From CALHVX01 sp964640725 (GTDB lineage Bacteria; Pseudomonadota; Gammaproteobacteria; Pseudomonadales; Azotimanducaceae), in contig CAZXIJ010000007.1 in NCBI GenBank assembly GCA_964640725.1, positions 1 to 64,000 on the forward strand: a stretch of DNA of 64,000 nucleotides, given 5' to 3'. The notes beneath the pieces were generated by a model. The model was not told where the DNA came from and ran no database searches. It worked only from the letters and a program-made list of their open reading frames with translations. The translations under genes were made by a program, and so were the position numbers. Numbering within the stretch: the stretch's first letter is position 1; the number at the start of each line of letters is the position of its first letter. This document shows, piece by piece, positions 26,291-34,965 of the stretch.

Positions 26291-26321
26291 ATTATTTTGA
26301 GTGCTGGCCCAGGGACCCTAT

Positions 26322-27836
26322 TTACGCAACTTTCCTTCCGGAATCTTCGTCCGGCTGCGCACCTTCGCCCTCGTTGGCACTGTCGACGACGTCCTCGGGA
26401 ACCTCCTTCGAAGGGCCAATCGCAACCACTGAGGAAGGCAGCAGGGCGCAGAGGTCGGCGAAGGCCGCGAGCATGTCATCCCGCAGGTTATCGGCATCCG
26501 GCAGCGCTTCCGCGCAGCCGGTCACGGCAAAATACATGCCGTCGACGTAGCTCTGGACCGTCAGGTTGACGCCGTTGCCGTGGGCCGGGATCGACACCGG
26601 GTAGTGCGTCAGCATCCGGCCGCCGTTTGAGTACAGCTGTTCCCGAGGGCCTGGAACGTTGGAAACGATCAGGTTGATCGGCGGCTGCGCCCAGTGCGCG
26701 GCGCCGAGACGCTCGTTCATCGCGGCCAGAGAACGCGCCACGAGCGGCAGGCCGGGCACAGCCGGCGTCGGCGCGCTCAGCAGCTCGGCGCTGTCTGCCA
26801 TGACACCCTTGGCAATCGCGGCAGAGGCCTTGACGTGGGCCAGGCGCACGGCCGGGTCCTGCAGGTCCGTGCCGAGGCTGACCTTCATCATGCCGACGGC
26901 GTTGCTGCCCAGATCAGATGTCGAGGAGCGCAGCGAGACCGGGCAGCCGGCGAGCATGGAGCGAGCAGGAGTCTCGCCGGTGCGGTCGAAGTAGCGCCTG
27001 AGGGCCCCACCGCAGATCGCGAGGAACACATCGTTCACTGTGGCGTTGGTCGCTTTGGCGATCGCCTTGACGTCGGCCAGCGGCATTTCGCCCATGGCGT
27101 AGCTGCGCGCGGCCGATACTGGCCGGTTGAAGCGGGTACGAGGCGCCGACTCGAAGGTCGCGCCAAAGCCCGCTGCGGGATTGATCGCGCGGGCCGCCAG
27201 CCGGCCCAGCGCATTCAACACATCGAGACCGGCCGCCATGGCATCGACTGAACTTTTAACGATGTGGGACGAGGCATTCGCCAGCAGGTCACCCTTGCTG
27301 TAATCGCCTTCATGGTTGCGCGCCGGCGGTGTCGGCAGCTCGCGGCTGCGCGGGTCGGGCTCCGTGTCAGCCAGCAGCGCCGTCGTGGCCTGCGCGGCCA
27401 TGCCGTCGATACAGGCGTGGTGCTGACGCGCAAAATAGGCCACCCGCCGGTTGGGCAGCCCGCAAAGTACCGCGTACTCCCACATCGGGTGCGCCCGGTC
27501 CATTGGCTGCTCGTGAATCTCGGCAACGGTTTGCTCAATCTCGCGCATGCCGCCCGGAGCGGGCACGTCCACGCGGTAGATGTGCCGGGTCATATCGATG
27601 GACTCGGCGCGCACCCAGACCGGCTCGTCCAGCCCGAGGGGAGTCTCCTGCAGCCGGTTCGTCAGGTAAGGCACCTGGTCAATGCGTTCCAGGAACAGCG
27701 CTCGCAGGCCTTCGATGAACTCATCTTCGGTCTGGCCCTCGGGCAGCTCGACGATCTGGACAGCGCCCACGTGCATGGGGCTGCGATCGGTCTCCATGTG
27801 CAGGAAGCTGGCGTCGGTCGGGTTCAGCTGGTACAT
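26322..27836 (-). CDS. Second WS/DGAT-type acyltransferase
   Basis: A 504-residue wax ester synthase/DGAT homologue. The active-site motif is HHACIDG at 139-145; QPMDRAHPMWEY precedes it and NLIVSNVPGPREQ marks the C-terminal domain. It shares the overall plan of the first WS/DGAT but is clearly diverged, so substrate ranges may differ. A Shine-Dalgarno-like AAGGATG lies just upstream of ATG 27836. The acidic C-terminus (VDSANEGEGAQPDEDSG) contrasts with the Lys-rich tail of the first copy. Confidence 0.92.
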   Translation of the reverse strand: MYQLNPTDASFLHMETDRSPMHVGAVQIVELPEGQTEDEFIEGLRALFLERIDQVPYLTNRLQETPLGLDEPVWVRAESIDMTRHIYRVDVPAPGGMREIEQTVAEIHEQPMDRAHPMWEYAVLCGLPNRRVAYFARQHHACIDGMAAQATTALLADTEPDPRSRELPTPPARNHEGDYSKGDLLANASSHIVKSSVDAMAAGLDVLNALGRLAARAINPAAGFGATFESAPRTRFNRPVSAARSYAMGEMPLADVKAIAKATNATVNDVFLAICGGALRRYFDRTGETPARSMLAGCPVSLRSSTSDLGSNAVGMMKVSLGTDLQDPAVRLAHVKASAAIAKGVMADSAELLSAPTPAVPGLPLVARSLAAMNERLGAAHWAQPPINLIVSNVPGPREQLYSNGGRMLTHYPVSIPAHGNGVNLTVQSYVDGMYFAVTGCAEALPDADNLRDDMLAAFADLCALLPSSVVAIGPSKEVPEDVVDSANEGEGAQPDEDSGRKVA

Positions 27837-28222
27837 GAAACATCCTTGACGAGTCGTCGTTTGATGGCGCTCTTCGTCGTCCGAGCCAGAGCGTCAGTGT
27901 GTCTTCAAAAAGCGTTGAATGAGCCTGATCGACACCGCAGGGCGCGCTATGGAACGAAAGGCGCCGTAAACCGCGGGTGAAAACCAGTCTACTTGCCAAA
28001 ATTCTCCTCAGCGGGTCGGCCGGGCCGATGCATCGGTCGATCCCTTTCTCAAGAGCCAGCAAGCCTCGTGCCACCCTGCGACTGAGGCGCAACGCGCGAT
28101 TTCCCGGCCCAGGGGCGCGATTCGGCAGACTTCGCCCCAAAAAAACGCACTAACAGAGCGAGGCGAGCGCCGGCAGTGCACCATTTCGGGGCGCGAGCCT
28201 GAACTTTCAACATGACCACAGG
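27837..28222. other. 386-bp intergenic region between WS/DGAT and the lipase-like gene
   Basis: It separates two divergent genes and should carry both promoters. I see no convincing protein in any frame, no RNA gene and no long repeat. A CCCCAAAAAAAC stretch lies near 28135-28146. Part of it could belong to the lipase 5' region if that gene starts further upstream. Confidence 0.5.
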
Positions 28223-29083
28223 ATGACAACACGCACGATTGACCCTCCCGAAACCAACCGCCACACTGTTGCAATGCAACATATTGAACTCGACGTCGCG
28301 GCCCATCGATCCCAGCCGCCCCCATGGCTCTACTCCATGACCGAGCCCTCCCGCGCCGCCGCCGAAGTGGTGAGCGTTGCCTCCGCCTTGCCATGGCTCC
28401 TGAACGCGCCCCGCGGCGACGGGCACACCGTCATGGCCCTGCCGGGGTTCATGGCCAGCGATCTTTCGACCCGGCTCCTGCGTCGCTATCTCAACCAGCA
28501 CGGCTATCGAGCCGACGGCTGGGGCCTGGGCCGAAACCTCGGCAAGCCGGCCGTGCAGCAGCAGCTGGCAGAAACCTTCCTGCGCCGCTCCGACGCCGCG
28601 GGCGAGCCCATTTCCCTGGTCGGCCAGAGTCTGGGCGGCGTGTTCGCCCGTGAGCTGGCGCGGGCACATCCGGACCGGGTCCGACAGGTCATCACCCTGG
28701 GCAGCCCCTTCGGCATGAGCGAAGGCGGCAGCAGCAACCCACTGGTCCAGCAGCTGTTCGAGCAAAGCACGGGGGTATCCAGCCAGGAAATGCGCGAACT
28801 GCTGCTCAGCGGCGACCCGCTGGATGCGCCGCCGGTGCCTTGCACCGCAATCTACAGCCGCTATGACGGTGTCGTGGCGTGGCACACCTGCATTGAGCGG
28901 GATCGCGCCAACACCGACAACATCGAAGTCTACGGCAGCCACGTGGGCATGGCCGCCCACCCGGTCATCCTGCTCGCGATCGCCGATCGGCTGGCGCAGG
29001 CGCAAGGCGCCTGGGCCCGCTTCGATCGGTCGCGACCGCTGCGGCCGCTGCTCTATCCGTCACCCCAGTTCGCGCACGGCTGA
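28223..29083 (+). CDS. Lipase/esterase-like alpha/beta hydrolase upstream of phaR
   Basis: A serine hydrolase of 286 residues from ATG 28223. GQSLGG carries the nucleophile Ser; GHTVMALPGFMASD forms the first strand and oxyanion region; the acid is in YSRYDGVVAW and the His in GSHVGMAAHP. In this neighbourhood it could be a PHA-oligomer or acylglycerol hydrolase, which is inference. The start is uncertain: 28274 and 28337 are also in frame, none has a strong ribosome site, and the TGC motif at 28267-28282 overlaps the ATG at 28274. Its TGA overlaps the phaR ATG (TGATG). Confidence 0.8.
   Translation: MTTRTIDPPETNRHTVAMQHIELDVAAHRSQPPPWLYSMTEPSRAAAEVVSVASALPWLLNAPRGDGHTVMALPGFMASDLSTRLLRRYLNQHGYRADGWGLGRNLGKPAVQQQLAETFLRRSDAAGEPISLVGQSLGGVFARELARAHPDRVRQVITLGSPFGMSEGGSSNPLVQQLFEQSTGVSSQEMRELLLSGDPLDAPPVPCTAIYSRYDGVVAWHTCIERDRANTDNIEVYGSHVGMAAHPVILLAIADRLAQAQGAWARFDRSRPLRPLLYPSPQFAHG
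28267..28282. promoter_or_regulatory. Palindromic TGC motif at the 5' end of the lipase-like gene
   Basis: TGTTGCAATGCAACAT is a near-perfect palindrome (TGTTGCA/TGCAACA around one central base). Its core TGCAATGCAACA is identical to the site upstream of the phasin gene. It could be a PhaR operator controlling the lipase-phaR pair, which would give autoregulation. It lies within the coding frame if the gene starts at 28223. Confidence 0.45.
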
Positions 29084-29556
29084 TGCACCAGCTCAAGAAG
29101 TACCCCAACCGCCGCCTCTACGACACCACGGCCAGCCGCTACGTCACGGTCGAAGACGTGCGCAAGATCATCGTGCGCGGTGAGAGCATCATTGTCGAAG
29201 ACTCGCGGGATGGAAAAGACCTGACGCGCGCGGTCCTGCTGCAGATTCTGTCAGAGCAGGAAGCCCAGGGGCACGAGCCGATTCTGACCAACCGCGCGAT
29301 CGAGCAGATCATCCGCTTTTACGGCGACCGCATGGGCGGCCTGGTCTCGCGATACATCGAGCAGAGCATTCTGACGTTTCTCGATCATCAGGATCAGTTC
29401 CGGGCGCGCATGCGCAAGCTCAACGATCTGAACCCGCTAAACCTGATGCGGCAAGCCTTCGATGCGACCGTCAATACCAGCCGGGCGGGTGAAAGCCCCG
29501 AGCCGCCTGAAGCAGGCCCCGTTCCGGAACAGCACGACGACGCGAGCAAACAGTGA
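29083..29556 (+). CDS. phaR: PHA synthesis repressor PhaR
   Basis: A 157-residue regulator that represses phasin synthesis and is titrated by PHA granules. The N-terminal DNA-binding module begins with the hallmark KKYPNRRLYDTTASRYVT, followed by VRKIIVRGESIIVEDSRDGKDLTR. The central PHB-accumulation regulator region (VLLQILSEQEAQG, ILTNRAIEQIIRFYGDRMGG) is intact, and the tail is acidic and proline-rich. It is coupled to the lipase gene (TGATG), and its stop overlaps the nhaA start (GTGA). Confidence 0.95.
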   Translation: MHQLKKYPNRRLYDTTASRYVTVEDVRKIIVRGESIIVEDSRDGKDLTRAVLLQILSEQEAQGHEPILTNRAIEQIIRFYGDRMGGLVSRYIEQSILTFLDHQDQFRARMRKLNDLNPLNLMRQAFDATVNTSRAGESPEPPEAGPVPEQHDDASKQ

Positions 29557-30755
29557 GCAGCCCCTTACCTGTACCTGACCGGCTACTGGCATCCCTGAAG
29601 GAATTCCTGGCCCTTGAGTCAGCCAGCGGCATCCTGCTGATCGGCGCCGCGGTGCTGGCCATGGTCGTCGCGAACACCCCGCTGGCACCCTGGTACAACC
29701 TGCTGCTCGAGCTGCCGGTCGCGGTGACCATCGGCGGTGCCGGCATCGACAAGCCACTGCTGCTGTGGGTGAACGACGGCTTGATGGCGATCTTCTTCTT
29801 CCTGATTGGCCTCGAGATCAAGCGCGAGGTGCTGGAGGGCGAGCTGCGCGATGTCCGCACCGTGGCACTGCCCGCCTTTGCCGCTGTTGGCGGCGCTGCT
29901 GTGCCTGCGGCGATCTACTTCGCCATGAACCAGGGAGATCCCGTTGCCCTGCAGGGCTGGGCCATCCCGGCGGCCACCGACATCGCCTTCGCGCTGGCCG
30001 TCCTTGCCGTACTCGGGGACCGCGTGCCCCTGGGGCTGAAAATTTTCCTGGTCACCGTCGCGATCTTTGACGACCTGGGGGCCATCGTCATCATCGCGCT
30101 GTTCTATACCGAGAGCGTGTCGCTGACCGCCCTGGGCACCGCGCTGGCCTGCCTGCCGGTGCTCCTGTGGCTCAATCGCCGCGGCACGGGCGAACTCACG
30201 CCCTACCTGCTCATCGGCACGGTCATGTGGTTCGCGGTCCTGAAGTCAGGGATTCATGCGACCCTGGCCGGCGTCGTGCTCGCCCAGTTCATCCCCATCA
30301 AGGTCAAAGGCAACCCGGGCTCGCCGCTCAAGGCGCTGGAGCACGACCTGCATACCGCCGTGGCGTTCGGGATCCTGCCAATCTTCGCTTTTGCGAACGC
30401 CGGCCTGGATTTGTCAGGGTTCTCCCTCGACTACCTGCTGCATCCGGTACCGCTGGGCATCGTCCTCGGGCTGCTCATCGGCAAGCAGATCGGTGTCTTC
30501 GGTTTCGGCTGGCTGGCCCTGAAGATCGGCATTGCCCAGCTGCCTGACGGCGTCCGCCTGCGGGAGCTTTACGGGGCGGCGATTCTCTGCGGTGTCGGCT
30601 TCACCATGAGTCTGTTCATCGGCTCCCTGGCGTTCGATGGCAGTGCAGCAACCCGGGCCTTTGACGAGAGACTCGGCATCCTGGTCGGCTCGCTGTTCGC
30701 TGCGGGTATGGGCTACGGCTATCTGCGCTGGATTCTGCCCGCGCCCAAAGAGTGA
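29553..30755 (+). CDS. nhaA: Na+/H+ antiporter NhaA
   Basis: A 400-residue inner-membrane antiporter with about 12 helices that exports Na+ in exchange for H+, supporting pH and salt homeostasis. The ion-binding Asp pair is in VAIFDDLGAIVIIALFY, and the unwound-helix region is PAATDIAFALAVLAVLGDRVP. WVNDGLMAIFFFLIGLEIKRE is conserved in the family. GTG 29553 overlaps the phaR stop, and its end overlaps the Nudix gene start (GTGA), so phaR-nhaA-nudix are one transcript. Confidence 0.95.
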   Translation: MSSPLPVPDRLLASLKEFLALESASGILLIGAAVLAMVVANTPLAPWYNLLLELPVAVTIGGAGIDKPLLLWVNDGLMAIFFFLIGLEIKREVLEGELRDVRTVALPAFAAVGGAAVPAAIYFAMNQGDPVALQGWAIPAATDIAFALAVLAVLGDRVPLGLKIFLVTVAIFDDLGAIVIIALFYTESVSLTALGTALACLPVLLWLNRRGTGELTPYLLIGTVMWFAVLKSGIHATLAGVVLAQFIPIKVKGNPGSPLKALEHDLHTAVAFGILPIFAFANAGLDLSGFSLDYLLHPVPLGIVLGLLIGKQIGVFGFGWLALKIGIAQLPDGVRLRELYGAAILCGVGFTMSLFIGSLAFDGSAATRAFDERLGILVGSLFAAGMGYGYLRWILPAPKE

Positions 30756-31207
30756 GTCGCCGACGATTTCAGACGGCGCGGTGCGTCCTGTACCGGCCGC
30801 GCGTGAAGAGCACCCTGCCGACCGGCAGGCACGATGCAGACCTCGAATACCTGCTCGCCATCCACGGCAGCATGTGGCGCCGGCGGGTCAAGCGCTGGGG
30901 GCTGCCCGGGGGCCGCATCGAGTGGCGCGAGGACCCGATGCGGGCGGCACTGCGAGAGCTGAAGGAAGAGCTGCACATCGACGTGCAGGACCCGTCAGAG
31001 ATCGGCGACTATCGCTACAAGCATCGCTGGCACAAAGTGATCGCCGCGCCGTGGCAACAGGATATCGCACGCTTCGACAAGAACGAGCTGCTCGAACTGG
31101 GCTGGTTTAGCCTGGCGGAAATCGTCGCGCTGGAGCGGCAGGAGCGCCTGCATGCAGGCTACGAGCGCGAGGCAATCGAGACCCTGTCCCGGCAGCTGCC
31201 CGCGTAA
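30752..31207 (+). CDS. Nudix hydrolase
   Basis: A 151-residue pyrophosphohydrolase. The Nudix box runs from GGRIEWREDPMRAALREL to KEELHID; the core REL..EE metal ligands are intact, though Leu follows the EE pair where many family members have Gly. It should cleave nucleoside diphosphate-X compounds; substrate unknown. GTG 30752 overlaps the nhaA stop. Confidence 0.85.
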   Translation: MSRRRFQTARCVLYRPRVKSTLPTGRHDADLEYLLAIHGSMWRRRVKRWGLPGGRIEWREDPMRAALRELKEELHIDVQDPSEIGDYRYKHRWHKVIAAPWQQDIARFDKNELLELGWFSLAEIVALERQERLHAGYEREAIETLSRQLPA

Positions 31208-31219
31208 GGCAATGGCACC

Positions 31220-31852
31220 TCAACCTTTATCCCGGCTCCAGATTTTCTGAAAGTCTTCCGTAGAGTTCACCCGCGGGTACGGCTCATCTAGGACCGGCAC
31301 GCCCAGAAACGCGCAGAGCGGCTCCCAGCCATCTCCCGGGCGATAGACCAGCAGCTGCTCTGCCGGCACCGTATCGAGCACGTGCTGGTTGTGGGCATCA
31401 AAACAGGCGATCGCGTGCTGTGCGTCTTCTACCCGCCCGCCAAAAACCCCGTCCCAGATCACGCTAAAGGCCATCTCGCTGTGGCGCCGCGCACCGGGAT
31501 CACTGCTCTTGCGGCCGGCAACAGAAGACGGATAGATCGTGTTCATCACGCTGCGATGCCAGGCCTCGCCGTCCCGCAGGGACAGAACGACCTTGGCATC
31601 GGGATACTGCGCGAGCTGCGCTTCCCAAAAACGGGCACTGGGAAAGTCCACCGACGCCTGATAACCGTCAAATAGCTGCTCCCAGTCTGGCGCGATGCCA
31701 CGCTGCAGGGCCTCCCAGACCTCGATGTGCTCCGGATGCTGAACGACTTCGATCATGTGGTAACAGGGCGCCAGCCCCAGCTTTTCGAGGGCAAATTTCA
31801 GGGACAGGGTACCCGTCCTGCCGAACCCGGCACCAATCACTTGAAGGGCCAT
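31220..31852 (-). CDS. Sulfotransferase family protein
   Basis: A 210-residue enzyme of the short bacterial sulfotransferase group, transferring sulfate from PAPS to a hydroxyl or amine. The 5'-phosphosulfate loop is at the N-terminus (GAGFGRTGTLSLKFAL), and the 3'-phosphate region is VVLSLRDGEAWHRSV. YPRVNSTEDF near the end is typical. The acceptor is unknown. Divergent from the lactonase-like lipoprotein with an 80-bp gap. Confidence 0.88.
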   Translation of the reverse strand: MALQVIGAGFGRTGTLSLKFALEKLGLAPCYHMIEVVQHPEHIEVWEALQRGIAPDWEQLFDGYQASVDFPSARFWEAQLAQYPDAKVVLSLRDGEAWHRSVMNTIYPSSVAGRKSSDPGARRHSEMAFSVIWDGVFGGRVEDAQHAIACFDAHNQHVLDTVPAEQLLVYRPGDGWEPLCAFLGVPVLDEPYPRVNSTEDFQKIWSRDKG

Positions 31853-31932
31853 GCGCTGCTCCGATTCGTCGAAGGGGCAGTGTAGGATGGCGCGGTGGGC
31901 CGCGCCACGGCCTGAGCCACCCGGAGGAACCC

Positions 31933-32772
31933 ATGCGCGCCCTGACCAGCCTGTTCGCTCTCAGCCTGTTGCTTGCTGCCTGCAACACCCCGTCCAACAG
32001 CCCGCAGACCGATCTGCGCCTGTATGTGTTCGACTGCGGCGAGATCGAGCTGGAAGATGTCGCTGCGTTCGGTCTGAGCAATGCCCAGACCCCGGTCCGC
32101 AAGCTGTTCGTGCCCTGCTACCTGATCGATCACCCGCAGGGTCGCCTGCTCTTTGATCTGGGCTTGCCGGAGAACGTCATCGGCGCCGGCGACGTCGAGT
32201 ACAGCCCGGGCTCATATATGCGCTACGCGCGCAGCCTGAACGACCAGCTCGGTGATCTGCAGCTGCGGCCACGAGACATTGACCTGATCGCCTACTCGCA
32301 CAGCCACTTCGATCACGTCGGCAGCGCGAACCGCTTCGCGCGCTCCAGGCTGCTGATTCAGAGGCCCGAGTACGAGGCCGCGTTCGGCGCGCCGGAAAAA
32401 TTCGAGGTCTTTACGCCCGAGCTCTACGAAGCCCTGCGGGACAGCGAAACCACTTTGCTCGAGGGCGATCACGACGTGTTTGGCGATGGCCGGGTACGCC
32501 TGATTGCAGCGCCCGGACACACGCCCGGGCACCAGGTGCTCTGGCTGGACCTGCGCAACACGGGCCCGATCGTGTTGTCTGGCGACCTGTACCACTTTGC
32601 GGAAAGCCGGGTGCTGCGCGCCGTGCCGTTGTTCAACACCGACCCAGTCGCGAGCCTCGCGTCCATGGACAAGGTCGAGGCGCTGCTGAAGGACACCGGC
32701 GCTACCCTGTGGCTCGAGCACAACCGTGCCTTCGCCGAGCAGCTGCAGAAGGCGCCCGCGTTTTACGACTAG
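31933..32772 (+). CDS. Metallo-beta-lactamase-fold lipoprotein, N-acyl homoserine lactonase-like
   Basis: A 279-residue dizinc hydrolase. Ligands are in SHSHFDHVG (H123, H125, D127, H128), GHTPGH and the Asp in VLSGDLYHF. The plan, including YVFDCGEIEL and KLFVPCYLIDH near the N-terminus, resembles AHL lactonases of the AiiA/AttM group, which open homoserine lactone rings. Unlike AiiA, it has a lipoprotein signal with lipobox LLAAC (C17), so it should sit in the envelope. Substrate is inferred from family resemblance. Confidence 0.82.
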   Translation: MRALTSLFALSLLLAACNTPSNSPQTDLRLYVFDCGEIELEDVAAFGLSNAQTPVRKLFVPCYLIDHPQGRLLFDLGLPENVIGAGDVEYSPGSYMRYARSLNDQLGDLQLRPRDIDLIAYSHSHFDHVGSANRFARSRLLIQRPEYEAAFGAPEKFEVFTPELYEALRDSETTLLEGDHDVFGDGRVRLIAAPGHTPGHQVLWLDLRNTGPIVLSGDLYHFAESRVLRAVPLFNTDPVASLASMDKVEALLKDTGATLWLEHNRAFAEQLQKAPAFYD

Positions 32773-32814
32773 CGCTGCCTGCCGTCGGCGCGCCTGTCCA
32801 GGCGCGCGCTGCTG

Positions 32815-33279
32815 CTACTTGCTATCCACTGCCACGGTCACCCGAATCGTTTCCGAGCGGACCGGCGGGGTGTGCGGTACATGCAGGTGATTGCCAAGCA
32901 CCAGCTGCAGGGTGTGCGTGCCGGGCGGCAGATTCACGACGGTCTCGGTCTGGCCTTTGCCAAAGTGGATCACCTGTTCCGAGGCCGGCAGCGGCAACGA
33001 TAGATCGACCTGCGGACCATCGATCAGCAGGTGGTGATGGCCGGTGTTGGCAATCTCAACGCCCGCCGGCGCGACCCCCATACCGCGCAGGCCAAAGCGC
33101 ACGGCAAAGCTCTCGCCCACGGTAGCCCCGTTGCCGGGCGTGATGAAGTACACCTGCGCATCAGCCGGAGCCGGGGTGGACAGCCCTTCGGCCGCGAAGG
33201 CAGGCAGGCAAGCAGCACTGCCCAGCGCAATAACCAGCAGCAGCACGCGGCGCGCACGTTCGTGACTTTGGGCAATCAT
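32815..33279 (-). CDS. DUF4399 periplasmic protein
   Basis: A 154-residue secreted protein of unknown function. The signal peptide (RVLLLVIALGSAACLPAFAAE) looks like Sec type, cutting after AFA. The mature domain has VYFITPGNGATVGESFAVRFGL, GMGVAPAG, NTGHHHLLID and LQLVLGNHLHVPH, which are hallmarks of DUF4399; the clustered His could bind a metal. It lies 31 bp after creA and probably shares its transcript. Confidence 0.85.
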   Translation of the reverse strand: MIAQSHERARRVLLLVIALGSAACLPAFAAEGLSTPAPADAQVYFITPGNGATVGESFAVRFGLRGMGVAPAGVEIANTGHHHLLIDGPQVDLSLPLPASEQVIHFGKGQTETVVNLPPGTHTLQLVLGNHLHVPHTPPVRSETIRVTVAVDSK

Positions 33280-33310
33280 GGCTCATCCTGTGGTGTCAGA
33301 CCGGTCCAGT

Positions 33311-33883
33311 TTAGGATTCGTAGCGACACTGCGCCAGCGGCGCTGCCTGTTCAGCTCCCTGCTCAGCTCTCTGCTCAGCTCTCTGCTCAGCTCTCTGCTC
33401 AGCTCTCTGCTCAGCTCTCTGCTCAGGCCAGGGCAGCACCGGCACTGCGCTGACGCTGTTCTTCGGAGAGCCTTCAATGACCTTCTCGCTGAATGCGAGG
33501 TAGACCATGGCGTTGTGCTTCTCGTCGCAAAAGCGCACGACCTTCAGGGACTTGAACACGATGGACCGGCGCTCCCGAAAGACCCGCTCTCCCTCCTTAA
33601 AGGGTTCCAGCACCTTGATCGGGCCGACCTGCCGGCAGGCAATCGACGCGTCAGAGGTATCCTCTGCCAGGCCCGCAGCGCCAAGGTAGCCGCCCTTTTG
33701 GGCTTTTGACAGGTAACACACCACCCCGTCGATTTTGGGGTCTTCGAAGGCCTCGACATTGATGCTGTCGTCCGGGCTGAGCAGATTGAACTTGGTGTCC
33801 ACACTGCCGATGTCGCGGGCATTCGCGCCGGCGGTCAGGGCCAGACCAATGCAGCACAGGGTCAAACGGGCAGCGACGGTCAT
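33311..33883 (-). CDS. creA: CreA-like periplasmic protein with EQRA-repeat tail
   Basis: A 190-residue member of the CreA family, secreted proteins of unknown function. The signal peptide ends near ANA. The core is recognisable: IGSVDTKFNLLSPDDSINVEAFEDP, GVVCYLSKAQKGGY and VRFCDEKHNAMVYLAFSEKVIEGSPKNSVSAVPV. Family members normally end soon after that. Here a tail built from about six EQRA units follows, encoded by a 12-bp tandem repeat, then AAPLAQCRYES. ATG 33883 overlaps the amidohydrolase stop (ATGA). Confidence 0.9.
   Translation of the reverse strand: MTVAARLTLCCIGLALTAGANARDIGSVDTKFNLLSPDDSINVEAFEDPKIDGVVCYLSKAQKGGYLGAAGLAEDTSDASIACRQVGPIKVLEPFKEGERVFRERRSIVFKSLKVVRFCDEKHNAMVYLAFSEKVIEGSPKNSVSAVPVLPWPEQRAEQRAEQRAEQRAEQRAEQGAEQAAPLAQCRYES
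33349..33426. repeat. 12-bp tandem repeat in the 3' end of creA
   Basis: Five perfect GCTCAGCTCTCT units (33361-33420), a half unit and one degenerate unit. Being a multiple of three, copy changes lengthen or shorten the EQRA tail without shifting the frame. Confidence 0.95.
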
Positions 33884-34896
33884 GGGGCAGACGCCAGCCG
33901 GTACACCCGGTGCGCCGTATCGTGAAACAGGGCGGCCTTGTCTGCGGGGGAAGCGTCTGCAGCGATTCGCTTGAATGCGTTCCACAGGACCGCGTAGCTG
34001 CTGCTCACCTTGTCGACGGGAAAGTTGCTCTCGAACATGCAGCGATCCGCACCGAACGCCTCGATTGCGTGGCGATGGTAGCGTCCGGTCACGGCCGCAA
34101 TCGCTTCCGAGCCGGGGGGCTGTGCCTGTTTGTGAAAGTCAAAGCCGTTCACCGCCATGACGATGCCACCGAGCTTGGCGACCACATTGGGACACCGCGC
34201 CAGTTCTGTGACGTCCTGCCGCCACTGGGCAAAGAGCGCATCCTGCTGCCCGGCATAGGGCCCGATGCCCAGGGGGCCACCAAAGTGGTCGAAGATGATG
34301 GTGGTGTCCGGAAACGCCCGGGCGAGGTCCGTCAGCTCGGCAATTTGCGGGTGATAGAGCCAGGCGTCGAAGCTCAGACCCCGCGGCGCCAGCTCCGCAA
34401 AACCCTCGCGAAAGTCCCCCCGGCCCAGCAGCCCGGCGGGCGGGTTGGTGTGGGAGTTCCGAACCGCCTCGTCCGCGTCCCACCCCGCAGCGTGCCGGAT
34501 CCCGCGAAAGCGGGGGCTTGCCGCCAGGTGCGCATCAAGCACTTCGCCCACCGCTCGGCCCAGGGTCAGGTCCGCAAAGCTCACGATGCCTGCACAGGCC
34601 CGGATCGGACCGTAGACACCGCTGGCCGCCATGGCTGCGACCCCGTTGACGAACTCGGTTTCGCCCAGGGATCGCAAAGATTCCGGACCGGCGCTGCGGT
34701 ACATGCTCGCGCACTCCACAAATACCGTGCTCACGACATTGTGCCCGCTGCCCGTGTCAGCCAGCAGCTCATCGAGCAGGTAGCGGCTGCCCGGGTGGTC
34801 CCAAAGGTGGTGGTGCGGATCGCAGATGGGCAGATCCGGTTCCAGGATCGGCTCCGTTGTCAGCTTCAGCCAGTCATCACGAATCAAATGCGTCAC
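33880..34896 (-). CDS. Amidohydrolase (amidohydrolase 2 family)
   Basis: A 338-residue TIM-barrel hydrolase. ICDPHHHLWDH near residue 25 supplies the first metal His pair; FDAWLYHPQ, IIFDHFGGP and the late CMFESNFPVDK supply the remaining motifs. The group includes lactonases and decarboxylases acting on cyclic carboxylic acids; the substrate is not known. It heads a three-gene operon with creA and DUF4399. Divergent from the SulP gene with 69 bp between starts. Confidence 0.88.
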   Translation of the reverse strand: MTHLIRDDWLKLTTEPILEPDLPICDPHHHLWDHPGSRYLLDELLADTGSGHNVVSTVFVECASMYRSAGPESLRSLGETEFVNGVAAMAASGVYGPIRACAGIVSFADLTLGRAVGEVLDAHLAASPRFRGIRHAAGWDADEAVRNSHTNPPAGLLGRGDFREGFAELAPRGLSFDAWLYHPQIAELTDLARAFPDTTIIFDHFGGPLGIGPYAGQQDALFAQWRQDVTELARCPNVVAKLGGIVMAVNGFDFHKQAQPPGSEAIAAVTGRYHRHAIEAFGADRCMFESNFPVDKVSSSYAVLWNAFKRIAADASPADKAALFHDTAHRVYRLASAP

Positions 34897-34965
34897 CTGT
34901 TACCCCGCTGGCGGAGCCCTGACGATACAATAGCCGGCCACCATCCGACACACGCCCCGCCCACC

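Noticed and set aside
33349..33426. A small CRISPR-like array
   Set aside because: The units are only 12 bp, directly abutting, without spacers, and in frame within creA.
33910..34960. A longer N-terminus for the SulP transporter
   Set aside because: The upstream open frame is antisense to the amidohydrolase and is not protein-like; SulP homology begins at about 34966.
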